DNA from: Caballeronia udeis
GTDB taxonomy: Bacteria; Pseudomonadota; Gammaproteobacteria; Burkholderiales; Burkholderiaceae
Direction: 5' to 3'
DNA length: 55,952 nucleotides
NCBI RefSeq assembly: GCF_001544555.2
Contig: NZ_FCOK02000065.1
Span: 1 to 55,952 of the forward strand
Position 1 is the first letter of the stretch; each line of letters opens with the position of its first letter. This document shows positions 1-7,383 of the stretch, one piece after another. The notes under the pieces were generated by a model. That model was given only the letters and a program-made list of their open reading frames with translations, did not search any database and was not told the DNA's origin. The position numbers were made by a program, and so were the translations under genes.

Positions 1-619
1 CGCTTGACGAACCATCGCGCGCACCTCTACATGGAAGGTGTGCTTATTATTACACTATTGAATTAGAAATGGAATTATTCACTAATCCCCTGCACATCAA
101 GCCACTTTCGCGGCAAAAGCGGTTTGGCGCACGCGTATAATGGCGCAGACTTTTGCGCGGCCGCCTGTCGGTTCAGCGCTCGCCGTAGCGCATGCGGCAC
201 GTGTCCGGCATTGAATCTTGCGGACACGCAAAGCCCATGCGCCGCTCGAGTATCGAAGCGCGCGGAGGTCAGTCCAGCGAGCGTTTTATGCCGCGCCGGC
301 GGATTAAGGATTCGACCGGACTGCGTCGGGTTTGTCTTGGGTTTTACTGTGTTGCGCGCCTTATGCCGTGGTTTAAAACTGTCCGCCATTCAGCGGTGGT
401 TCGAACACGATTAAAAAGCCGTCAAACGTGAACCGATGCAACCCGGGCGGTCCCGGCGAGTCCAATTAATCCACTTGTCGCGACGTCCAACGGCGTCAAA
501 CGATGCCGCTCACCCAGGCGCTCTACTGGACTGACCCTCCGCCTGTACAACCCGCGCGTTGCGTGTTTCCTTGAGGGGAACGCCTGACTCGCCGATGTTT
601 TTTCTGCCGATCCGAACCT
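1..619. other. No gene recognised upstream of dacC
   Basis: The open frames here, on both strands, are Arg/Ala/Pro-rich, overlap one another, and have neither a convincing ribosome site nor a recognisable motif, so I do not call a gene. A perfect TATAAT lies at 136-141, but I see no good -35 box 16-18 bases before it. It might start a small RNA or a long leader for dacC. I see no tRNA, repeat or terminator. Confidence 0.5.
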
Positions 620-1831
620 ATGCGCTTTTCCCCTTCAAGCTTGTCCTTCGTCGCTCCTTCCTCCATTCACCGCGCTGTCACTGCCGCTATCGTCTTGCCT
701 GCGACGCTTGTTGCGGCGAGCGCGTTTGCGCAAGTGCCGCCGCCCGATGTCACGGCGCGCTCGTGGGTTCTCGTCGATGCAACCAGCAACCAGGTGCTCG
801 CTTCCGGCAACCCGGACGAGCGCTCGGAGCCGGCGTCGCTGACCAAGCTGATGACCGCTTATCTCGTTTTCGACGCGCTCAAGTCGAAGAAGATCAACAT
901 GGACCAGACCGTCATGCCGAGCGAGGCCGTGCGCCGCGTGGGCACCGACGAGTCGCGCATGTTCATCGAGGCGAACAAGCCGGTGACCGTGCACGACCTG
1001 GTGTACGGCATGATCATCCAGTCGGGTAATGACGCGGCTATTGCGCTGGCGGAACTGGTGGGTGGCAGCGAGTCGAACTTCGTCGCGCTGATGAACGCGG
1101 CGGCCAAGCAGATCGGTATGAAGAATACCCATTTCGCCGATGTCAACGGCATGCCCGACCCGCAGCACTACACCACGGCGGGCGATCTGGCCGTGCTGTC
1201 CACGCGCCTGATCCGCGATTTCCCCGAGTACTACAGCATCTTCTCGGTGAAGGATTTCACCTATAACAAGATCAAGCAGCCGAACCGCAACCGCCTGCTG
1301 TGGATCGATTCCACCGTCGACGGCTTGAAGACCGGCCATACGCAGGCCGCCGGTTATTGCCTGATCGCCACGGCGAAACGTCCGCTGGACGGCGTACCTG
1401 ACTCCAGCCGCCGCCTGGTCGCCGTCATGATGGGCGAGCCGAAAGAGCACAACCGGGTGCAGGACAGCCTGAAGATGCTGAACTACGGCTATACGGCCTA
1501 TGACGCATTGCGCCTGTACAAGGCGGGTCAGGTGATTGAGTCGCCGCGCGTGTACAAGGGCACCGAGAATCTGGTGCAGGCTGGCGTGGAGACGGATCAG
1601 TACATCACCGTGCCGAAGGGCATGGGCGACAAGGTCAAGCCGACCGTCACGCACAACGACACCATCGTCGCGCCGATCAAGAAGGGTCAGCAGATCGGCA
1701 CGGTGAAGATGGTGGCGGACGGCAAGGAAGTCGCGCAGTTTCCGCTGGTCGCGCTGCAGGACGTGCCGCAAGCCGGTTTTGTCGGCCGGACGTGGGACTC
1801 GCTGCTGATGATGTGGCAAAAGAGGAAGTAA
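620..1831 (+). CDS. dacC: D-alanyl-D-alanine carboxypeptidase (PBP5/6 type)
   Basis: A low-molecular-mass penicillin-binding protein of 403 aa. It removes the terminal D-Ala from peptidoglycan pentapeptides in the periplasm and so limits cross-linking. The signal peptide covers about residues 1-37 and ends in an AFA-type cleavage site. The three active-site motifs of the serine peptidase S11 family are present: SLTK with the nucleophile Ser73, SGN at 135-137 and KTG at 237-239. A beta-rich domain follows, then a basic end (WQKRK) that fits the amphipathic membrane anchor of DacA/DacC proteins. Length is normal for the family. The chosen ATG precedes the signal peptide directly. The order dac-ybeD-lip is also seen in enterobacteria. 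Whether to call it dacA or dacC cannot be settled from sequence alone; dacC is the common Burkholderia label. Confidence 0.93.
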   Translation: MRFSPSSLSFVAPSSIHRAVTAAIVLPATLVAASAFAQVPPPDVTARSWVLVDATSNQVLASGNPDERSEPASLTKLMTAYLVFDALKSKKINMDQTVMPSEAVRRVGTDESRMFIEANKPVTVHDLVYGMIIQSGNDAAIALAELVGGSESNFVALMNAAAKQIGMKNTHFADVNGMPDPQHYTTAGDLAVLSTRLIRDFPEYYSIFSVKDFTYNKIKQPNRNRLLWIDSTVDGLKTGHTQAAGYCLIATAKRPLDGVPDSSRRLVAVMMGEPKEHNRVQDSLKMLNYGYTAYDALRLYKAGQVIESPRVYKGTENLVQAGVETDQYITVPKGMGDKVKPTVTHNDTIVAPIKKGQQIGTVKMVADGKEVAQFPLVALQDVPQAGFVGRTWDSLLMMWQKRK

Positions 1832-1921
1832 GCGGCAAGGCAGGGCGGCAGTTGGATTTATGTGATCCGGCTCCATCTATGCCTGCTGTACGACGCCCGG
1901 GTGGACCGGGCGTCCCGTGAT

Positions 1922-1925
1922 GGAG
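1922..1925 (+). promoter_or_regulatory. Ribosome binding site deciding the ybeD start
   Basis: GGAG lies six bases before the ATG at 1932. This favours 1932 over the in-frame GTG at 1917 or ATG at 1920, neither of which has a comparable site. Confidence 0.6.
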
Positions 1926-1931
1926 AACACC

Positions 1932-2204
1932 ATGAGCTCACCCGATATCGACGCCCTGTTCGATTTCCCCTGCGATTTTCCGATCAAGGTGATGGGCGCG
2001 ACGCATCCGGAATTCCGCGATGCCGTCGTGACCGTGATCCGCGAATTCGATGACCAGTTCGACATCGAGCGCATTGAAACGCGCCCGTCGTCGGGCGGCA
2101 AATACACCGGCCTGACCGTCACCGTACGGGCGCAGAGCCGGGCGCATCTCGACGATATCTATCGCGCGCTGACGGGCCACCCAATGGTCAAAGTGGTGCT
2201 TTGA
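1932..2204 (+). CDS. ybeD: YbeD family protein (DUF493)
   Basis: A small acidic protein of 90 aa. It has the DUF493/YbeD pattern: an N-terminal DxxxxFPCDFPIKVMG strand, an ERIETRPSSGGKYTGLT segment and a short HPMVKVVL end. The family fold resembles the regulatory ACT/ferredoxin-like domain of the D-3-phosphoglycerate dehydrogenase group, but its molecular role is not established; the recurring link to lipB and lipA has led to suggestions of a role in lipoate metabolism. The length matches E. coli YbeD (87 aa). The last 17 bases overlap the end of the convergent LysR gene. The gene is about 100 bp after dacC and could be co-transcribed with it. Confidence 0.88.
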   Translation: MSSPDIDALFDFPCDFPIKVMGATHPEFRDAVVTVIREFDDQFDIERIETRPSSGGKYTGLTVTVRAQSRAHLDDIYRALTGHPMVKVVL

Positions 2205-3174
2205 GGCGAAGTTCGGGCGCGGTCATCGGCGGCTTCATAGGCACATCGCAGGCCGCCGGCGTGCACTCGTAGAGCTGCTTGAAGCGCGCGATTTCATCGA
2301 AGAGCCAGGTGCGAAAGACCTGCACGCGTTGCGTTCCCAGCAACGCGGGCGGGCACACAAAGTAGTAGTTCCACGGGCTCGGCCCATCAACATTGAACAG
2401 CCTCACCAGCCGGCCCGCCACGATTTCATGCATGGCAAGCGACCGGCGCACGAGTGCAATTCCCTGGCCTTGAATGGCCGCCTGCAGCAAATTCGACGAA
2501 TCCTCGTATAAAACTCCGCGCTTGGGCTCAGGAAGGTCCACGAGTCCGGCTGCATCGAACCAGGGCTTCCAGAGTTCATCGTGTGAGCGCAGCAGCGGCA
2601 CGTCGGCCATGTCGGCGGGCGTGCGCGGCAGCTTGCCGCCGTTGAAGTTCGGCGAGCACGCCGGGAAAAACACTTCATCGAGCAATTCTTCCGCGTGCAG
2701 TCCGGCGTATTTGCCCAGGCTGCTGAAACGGATGGCGACGTCCACGTCGTCACGGGTGAAGTCGGTCAGCGTGTTGGTCGAGAGCAACTCCAGGTTGATC
2801 TCCGGATGCTCCTCGATAAACCCGCCAATCCGCGGCGTCACCCAGCGTGCTGAAAACGACGAGAGCATCGACACCACCAGCCGCCGGTCCCGTTCGCCTG
2901 AACGCAGGCGGCGCGTGGCTTCGGCGAGGGCGGAGAGCGTGGCGCGAACCTCGGTGGCGTATTGGCGGCCGATGTCCGACAGGCGGACGCGTTTGCCGTC
3001 GCGAGCGAATAGCGTGACGCCGAGATCGGCTTCGAGCGCGCGGATCTGGTGGCTGACGGCGCCGTGGGTGACAAACAGTTCGTCGGCGGCACGTGAAAAG
3101 CTTTCATGGCGCGCGGCGGCTTCGAAGGCGCGCAGCGCGTTGAGGGCGGGGAGGTGTCTGAGGTCCACAGGCAT
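2188..3174 (-). CDS. LysR-type transcriptional regulator (GcvA-like)
   Basis: A 328-aa regulator with the standard LysR layout. The N-terminal winged helix-turn-helix spans about residues 8-65, with the typical run of AFEAAARHESFSRAADEL followed by VTHGAVSHQIRALE. A helical linker and a periplasmic-binding-like effector domain follow, from about 95 to 300. The start ALNALRAFEAAARH and the pattern PxLNALRAFE are typical of the GcvA/AmpR-like branch. The gene is divergent from the DUF2917 gene at 3291, and a dyad at 3191-3207 lies 17 bp before its start, as expected for autoregulation. In E. coli a LysR gene (ybeF) likewise sits within the ybeD-lip region, but orthology is not claimed. The target and effector are unknown; the DUF2917 neighbour is the first candidate target. 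Confidence 0.9.
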   Translation of the reverse strand: MPVDLRHLPALNALRAFEAAARHESFSRAADELFVTHGAVSHQIRALEADLGVTLFARDGKRVRLSDIGRQYATEVRATLSALAEATRRLRSGERDRRLVVSMLSSFSARWVTPRIGGFIEEHPEINLELLSTNTLTDFTRDDVDVAIRFSSLGKYAGLHAEELLDEVFFPACSPNFNGGKLPRTPADMADVPLLRSHDELWKPWFDAAGLVDLPEPKRGVLYEDSSNLLQAAIQGQGIALVRRSLAMHEIVAGRLVRLFNVDGPSPWNYYFVCPPALLGTQRVQVFRTWLFDEIARFKQLYECTPAACDVPMKPPMTAPELRLKAPL

Positions 3175-3190
3175 TCTCTTGAGTTGCGTA

Positions 3191-3207
3191 TGTGAATTTA
3201 TCTCACA
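3191..3207. promoter_or_regulatory. Candidate LysR operator (dyad)
   Basis: TGTGA and TCACA face each other across seven bases and contain the T-N11-A signature of LysR sites. The dyad lies between the divergent lysR and DUF2917 genes, next to the lysR start. It differs from a CRP site by one extra spacer base. Confidence 0.55.
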
Positions 3208-3228
3208 AACGGAAGAAAATTGCTCGTT

Positions 3229-3256
3229 TTGCCGAAACGTATGCTGAGCCTATCTT
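3229..3256 (+). promoter_or_regulatory. Candidate sigma-70 promoter of the DUF2917 gene
   Basis: TTGCCG (3229-3234) and TATCTT (3251-3256) are 16 bases apart and lie about 35 bp before the GGAGG at 3281-3285. Downstream of the LysR dyad, this would put the gene under possible LysR control. Confidence 0.4.
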
Positions 3257-3290
3257 ATAGCCATCAACACGAATTTTGGCGGAGGCTGTC

Positions 3291-3617
3291 ATGCGAGAAA
3301 TATCCACAAGCATCATGTTTGAGATCAACGATGGAGAGACTGTACCGATGAAAATTGGCCGCAGCGTCCGGTTGATCGTTCAGGGTGCGCCGGTGTGGGC
3401 TACACGTAGCAACGATACGGAAGATTACTGGCTTGTGCCGGGCGATTGCCTGAAGCTGCGTGAGCGTGAGCGCTTGTGGCTGAGTACGGAAAAGGGCCAC
3501 ACGGCACAGGTGGTGTTCACGTTGGCGCCGCGGCCGGATCAGCGGGCGATTGGATGGCTGGCGCGCAATTTCGAGAAGCTTGCCGGTCGCTTCAGGTCGG
3601 GGTGGAGGACGGTTTGA
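3291..3617 (+). CDS. DUF2917 domain protein
   Basis: A 108-aa protein of the DUF2917 family, which is common in Burkholderiales beside LysR genes. Visible family traits are the IxxGxxxxMKIGRSVRLIVQGAPVW-type centre, the xxxxDYWLVPGD turn and a LRERERLWLS strand, which together look like a small cupin-like beta fold. The function is not known. The ATG at 3291 is chosen because GGAGG at 3281-3285 lies five bases before it; an in-frame TTG at 3276 lies inside that ribosome site region and is unlikely. It is transcribed away from the LysR gene across a shared regulatory region. Confidence 0.8.
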   Translation: MREISTSIMFEINDGETVPMKIGRSVRLIVQGAPVWATRSNDTEDYWLVPGDCLKLRERERLWLSTEKGHTAQVVFTLAPRPDQRAIGWLARNFEKLAGRFRSGWRTV

Positions 3618-3770
3618 GAGCGTTTATGTTCGTTAGCGCTCGCGTGTGAAGGGGGCGGGGTTATCGCCGGCGATCCTGCTCCCCAACCCGCTGGCGCCGG
3701 TCATTCCCCGGTCCACTGGCACGAGTACCCGCCGGCATGGGAGACCGAACTTCGGTAAACTAGCGGAACT

Positions 3771-4529
3771 ATGTCCGCCCAGCCGGTAATAACTTCCCCC
3801 TCAGCGTCATTAGATAGCGCGGATCACGCGGTCCCTGGCGCGTTGACCCCCTCGGTCATTTTCCGCTGGCGCGGCCTCGAGCCCTACACACAAAGCTTTG
3901 ACGCCATGCGCGCCTTCACGGAAACGCGCACGCCCGAGACCACGGACGAAATCTGGCTCGTCGAGCATCCGCCCGTTTTCACCCTGGGACTGGCCGGCGA
4001 CCCCGCGCATCTGCTCAACCCCAACAGCAACATTCCGCTCGTCAAGGTCGATCGCGGCGGCCAGATCACCTACCACGGTCCCGGACAAGTCGTTGCGTAC
4101 CTGCTGCTCGACCTGCGCCGCCGGAAACTGATGGTGCGTGAACTCGTGCGGCGAATCGAGGCCGGCGTGATCGAAACGCTTGCATCGTATAATCTCGCAA
4201 CGGAGCGCAAGGAGCGCGCGCCGGGCATCTACGTCGCGCCAACACCGTCGCAGCTTGCCCACGCGGGCGCAAAGATCGCCGCGCTCGGGCTGAAAATTCG
4301 CAACGGCTGCAGTTATCACGGCGTGAGCCTCAACGTGAAAATGGACTTGCAACCGTTCCTCTCGATCAACCCGTGTGGCTACGCCGGGCTGGAAACCGTC
4401 GACATGGCAACACTCGGCGTGGCAGCAGACTGGAACAACGTGGCTCAAACGCTGGCTGAAAACCTCACTCACCATATCGGCGGCCATTGCGCGACCGCCG
4501 CCCAACCGCAGAACGGCGTGGCCGTCTGA
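3771..4529 (+). CDS. lipB: Octanoyl-[acyl-carrier-protein]:protein octanoyltransferase
   Basis: LipB moves the octanoyl group from acyl carrier protein to the lipoyl domains of 2-oxoacid dehydrogenases and to GcvH in the cytosol. This is the first step of endogenous lipoate synthesis. The 252-aa protein has the signature RGGQITYHGPGQ at residues 95-106, and the catalytic pair Lys168 (in AKIAALG) and Cys202 (in NPCGYAGLE), which form the acyl-enzyme centre. The N-terminal ~25 residues are a low-complexity extension rich in Ser/Ala/Pro. The gene lies 13 bp before lipA and is surely co-transcribed with it. Confidence 0.97.
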   Translation: MSAQPVITSPSASLDSADHAVPGALTPSVIFRWRGLEPYTQSFDAMRAFTETRTPETTDEIWLVEHPPVFTLGLAGDPAHLLNPNSNIPLVKVDRGGQITYHGPGQVVAYLLLDLRRRKLMVRELVRRIEAGVIETLASYNLATERKERAPGIYVAPTPSQLAHAGAKIAALGLKIRNGCSYHGVSLNVKMDLQPFLSINPCGYAGLETVDMATLGVAADWNNVAQTLAENLTHHIGGHCATAAQPQNGVAV

Positions 4530-4542
4530 ATGGACCGACCGA

Positions 4543-5553
4543 ATGACTGACGTAACTGGAAATCTGGCTGGCAGTACTGACGCATTGACGCCCGCTGCCG
4601 CACCCTACGACGCCACCGCCAAACAAAAAGCGCAAGCGAAGACGGCGCGCATCCCGATCAAGATCGTCCCGATCGAAAAGCTGAAAAAGCCGGAATGGAT
4701 TCGCGTGAAGGCCGCAACGGGAAGTTCGCGTTTTACCGAGATCAAGCAGATCCTGCGCGAACACAACCTGCATACGGTCTGTGAAGAAGCAAGCTGCCCG
4801 AACATCGGTGAATGTTTTGGCAAGGGCACCGCGACGTTCATGATCATGGGCGACAAATGTACGCGTCGCTGCCCGTTCTGCGACGTGGGCCACGGCCGCC
4901 CCGATCCGCTCGATGCCGACGAACCGCTGAACCTCGCCCGCACGATCGGTGCGCTGAAGCTCAAGTACGTCGTGATCACGAGCGTGGACCGCGACGACCT
5001 GCGCGACGGCGGCGCAGCGCACTTCGTGGAATGTATCCGCCAGGTGCGTGAGCATTCGCCCATGACGCGCATCGAAATCCTGACGCCGGATTTCCGCGGC
5101 CGTCTGGACCGCGCGATTGGTATCCTGACCGCCGCGCCACCGGACGTGATGAACCACAACCTTGAAACGGTGCCGCGCCTGTACAAGGAAGCGCGTCCGG
5201 GTTCCGACTACGCGCATTCGCTGAAACTGCTGAAGGACTTCAAGGCGCTGCATCCGGAAGTGGCGACCAAGTCCGGCCTGATGGTCGGCCTGGGCGAAAC
5301 GGAAGAAGAAATTCTTCAGGTCATGCGCGACCTGCGCGCGCACAACGTCGACATGCTGACGATCGGCCAGTACCTCCAGCCTTCCGAACACCATCTCCCG
5401 GTGCGTTCGTACGTCCATCCGGACAGGTTCAGGATGTACGAGGAAGAAGCGTACAAGATGGGCTTCACGCACGCGGCTGTCGGCGCCATGGTGCGGTCGA
5501 GCTATCACGCGGATCAACAGGCTCACGACGCAGGGCTGGTTGGCGCGATGTAA
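4543..5553 (+). CDS. lipA: Lipoyl synthase
   Basis: A radical S-adenosylmethionine enzyme of 336 aa that inserts two sulphur atoms into protein-bound octanoyl groups made by LipB. Both iron-sulphur cluster motifs are present. The auxiliary cluster uses Cys80, Cys85 and Cys91 (CxxxxCxxxxxC). The radical SAM cluster uses Cys106, Cys110 and Cys113 (CxxxCxxC). The conserved C-terminal RSSYHA serine ligand of the auxiliary cluster is also present. The first ~45 residues are a lysine- and alanine-rich extension usual in this family. I chose the ATG at 4543, since the frame upstream overlaps lipB and is a shadow of it. A strong terminator follows at 5579. Confidence 0.98.
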   Translation: MTDVTGNLAGSTDALTPAAAPYDATAKQKAQAKTARIPIKIVPIEKLKKPEWIRVKAATGSSRFTEIKQILREHNLHTVCEEASCPNIGECFGKGTATFMIMGDKCTRRCPFCDVGHGRPDPLDADEPLNLARTIGALKLKYVVITSVDRDDLRDGGAAHFVECIRQVREHSPMTRIEILTPDFRGRLDRAIGILTAAPPDVMNHNLETVPRLYKEARPGSDYAHSLKLLKDFKALHPEVATKSGLMVGLGETEEEILQVMRDLRAHNVDMLTIGQYLQPSEHHLPVRSYVHPDRFRMYEEEAYKMGFTHAAVGAMVRSSYHADQQAHDAGLVGAM

Positions 5554-5578
5554 GCCTTTCTCTGGCTTGGCCGGTACG

Positions 5579-5607
5579 AAAAAAACCCACGGAAACGTGG
5601 GTTTTTT
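5579..5607 (+). terminator. Rho-independent terminator after lipA
   Basis: CCCACG and CGTGGG pair across a GAAA tetraloop (5586-5601), flanked by a run of A before and six T after. It can work in both directions and closes the lipB-lipA unit 26 bp after the stop codon. Confidence 0.9.
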
Positions 5608-5831
5608 CGTTTTGGGACCCCTCCGATTGCCCGGAACGCGTGACTTTGCCGGACCCAGTCCCAACGGTCCCAAAACCTCGGGAAAGCCCGTAGATAAAGC
5701 GTCTCAGGGATAACCCGAATGCCGTCCGGATGGTCGGACGGTCTAATTCCCGAATTCCGGAAACACGGATTTTCACGGCTTCAAGTCAACAAAAAACCCT
5801 TATAAATCAAGGTACAAGGCGAATCAAAAAC

Positions 5832-5847
5832 TGGCATCGACCTTGCA
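5832..5847 (+). promoter_or_regulatory. Sigma-54 promoter of dctA
   Basis: TGGCATCGACCTTGCA has the GG of the -24 box and the GC of the -12 box exactly ten bases apart and agrees closely with the consensus TGGCAC-N5-TTGC. It lies about 160 bp before dctA. DctD, encoded downstream, is a sigma-54 activator, so the site explains the regulation of dctA. Imperfect dyads rich in TCCGG at 5727-5762 are possible upstream DctD sites, though I cannot establish this. Confidence 0.85.
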
Positions 5848-5897
5848 ATATGAAGGGCGGCCACACAGGCCACAAAAAAAGACAGGGAGACGATTCG

Positions 5898-5927
5898 ATG
5901 CAACCCATCCCATTCAGCTTCACCTGA
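5898..5927 (+). CDS. Possible nine-residue leader peptide before dctA
   Basis: An ATG at 5898 opens a frame for MQPIPFSFT and stops at 5925-5927. GGGAG at 5885-5889 lies eight bases before it, a better ribosome site than the one before dctA itself. It sits inside the transcript predicted from the sigma-54 promoter, 78 bp before the dctA start. It may be a translated leader that affects dctA expression or only a chance frame. No terminator or anti-terminator pair is evident around it. Confidence 0.35.
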   Translation: MQPIPFSFT

Positions 5928-6005
5928 TTTTGCCGACGCCAGACGCGCATCGCCGCAGCCTAGCGCCGGCGCGTTTTTGTCTCACCCCCTTGCTACTCGC
6001 CGACC

Positions 6006-7313
6006 ATGCCCGGAACAACTGTGACAACCGTGAAGAAACCCTTTTATAAAGTCCTGTACGTGCAGGTGCTGTTGGCGATCGCCATCGGCATTGCGCTCGG
6101 GCACTTCTACCCCGCGCTCGCCACCGAGATGAAGCCGCTCGGCGATGGGTTCATCAAGCTCATCAAGATGGTGATTGGCCCGATCATCTTCTGTACGGTT
6201 GTGACTGGTATCGCCGGCATGGAAGACATGAAGAAGGTGGGGCGCGTGGGCGGCAAGGCGCTGCTCTACTTCGAAATCGTCTCGACGTTCGCGCTCGTGC
6301 TCGGCCTCGCCGCCACGCACATCCTGAAACCGGGTGTGGGCTTCAACATCGATCCGGCCACCCTCGACGCCAAGGCGGTTGCCTCGTACGCCGCCAAGGC
6401 GCACGGGCAGACGACCACCGACTTCCTGATGCATATCATCCCGGACACGATCTCGTCGGCGTTCGCGCAAGGCGAAATCCTGCAGATCCTGCTGGTCGCG
6501 CTGCTGTTCGGCGCGGTGCTCGCCACGGCTGGCGAGAAGGGCCGCGTGGTGACCGGTTTTATCGAAGGGCTGTCGCATATCCTGTTCGGCATCGTGCGCA
6601 TCATCACCAAGCTGGCCCCGATCGGTGCGTTCGGCGCAATGGCGTTCACCATCGGCAAGTACGGCATCGGCTCGCTGATCCCCATGCTCAAGCTGATCGG
6701 CACGTTCTACCTGACGTCGATCGTGTTCGTGGTCGTCGTGCTTGGCGCGATTGCACGCATGGTGGGCTTTAACATCCTGCGCTTCGTCGCGTACATCAAG
6801 GAAGAAATGCTGATCGTGCTGGGCACCAGCTCATCGGAAGCTGCATTGCCGCAGCTGATGCTCAAGCTCGAAAAGCTCGGCTGCTCGCGCTCGGTCGTCG
6901 GCCTCGTGGTGCCGACCGGTTATTCGTTCAACCTTGACGGCACCAACATCTACATGACGATGGCCGTGCTGTTCATCGCCCAAGCCACGAACACGGACCT
7001 CACGTGGACGCAACAACTGACGCTGCTCGCGGTGACCATGCTTACGTCGAAGGGCGCAAGCGGCGTGACCGGCGCGGGGTTCATCACGCTGGCTGCAACG
7101 CTCGCCGTCGTGCCGACCATTCCGCTCTCGGGCATGGTGCTGATCCTTGGCATTGACCGCTTCATGAGCGAGTGCCGCGCGCTGACTAACATCGTGGGCA
7201 ACGGCGTGGCAACGGTGGTTGTGTCGGCATGGGAAAACGAACTGGACCGCAACAAGCTGCGCGATCAGCTCAAGCACGGCGCGGTGGATACCGAAGCCGA
7301 AACCGTGTCCTGA
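6006..7313 (+). CDS. dctA: C4-dicarboxylate:proton/sodium symporter
   Basis: An inner-membrane transporter of 435 aa that imports succinate, fumarate and malate. It belongs to the dicarboxylate/amino acid:cation symporter family (SLC1-like, DAACS). Seen directly: the first membrane helix VLLAIAIGIALGHFYP, the KMVIGPIIFCTVVTGIAG segment, the serine-rich hairpin LGTSSSEAALP, the conserved PTGYSFNLDGT, and the helix with NIVGNGVA close to the end. It is highly similar along its whole length to E. coli DctA, whose sequence I recall. The start is not fixed by a strong ribosome site; GTG at 6030 is a later option. It is preceded by a sigma-54 promoter and followed by the two-component genes dctB and dctD. 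Confidence 0.96.
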   Translation: MPGTTVTTVKKPFYKVLYVQVLLAIAIGIALGHFYPALATEMKPLGDGFIKLIKMVIGPIIFCTVVTGIAGMEDMKKVGRVGGKALLYFEIVSTFALVLGLAATHILKPGVGFNIDPATLDAKAVASYAAKAHGQTTTDFLMHIIPDTISSAFAQGEILQILLVALLFGAVLATAGEKGRVVTGFIEGLSHILFGIVRIITKLAPIGAFGAMAFTIGKYGIGSLIPMLKLIGTFYLTSIVFVVVVLGAIARMVGFNILRFVAYIKEEMLIVLGTSSSEAALPQLMLKLEKLGCSRSVVGLVVPTGYSFNLDGTNIYMTMAVLFIAQATNTDLTWTQQLTLLAVTMLTSKGASGVTGAGFITLAATLAVVPTIPLSGMVLILGIDRFMSECRALTNIVGNGVATVVVSAWENELDRNKLRDQLKHGAVDTEAETVS

Positions 7314-7320
7314 TCGGGTG

Positions 7321-7349
7321 AAGCAGCGGCTGGTCCAGGCGCGCTGCTT
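7321..7349 (+). terminator. Hairpin between dctA and dctB
   Basis: AAGCAGCG and CGCTGCTT pair across 13 bases just after dctA. Only three T follow, so termination would be partial at most. It could lower read-through from dctA into dctB or stabilise the dctA message. Confidence 0.4.
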
Positions 7350-7383
7350 TACCCGGCATTCACGCGAAAGGGAATCAACAGCA

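Noticed and set aside
75..431. Three overlapping open frames (both strands) before dacC
   Set aside because: Arg/Ala-rich products with no motif and no ribosome site; typical of chance frames in GC-rich DNA.
635..1876. Long antisense frame over dacC (413 codons)
   Set aside because: It mirrors the codon pattern of dacC; the product is His/Arg/Val-rich and motif-free.
4465..5673. Long antisense frame over lipA (402 codons)
   Set aside because: It mirrors lipA, whose cluster motifs are complete.
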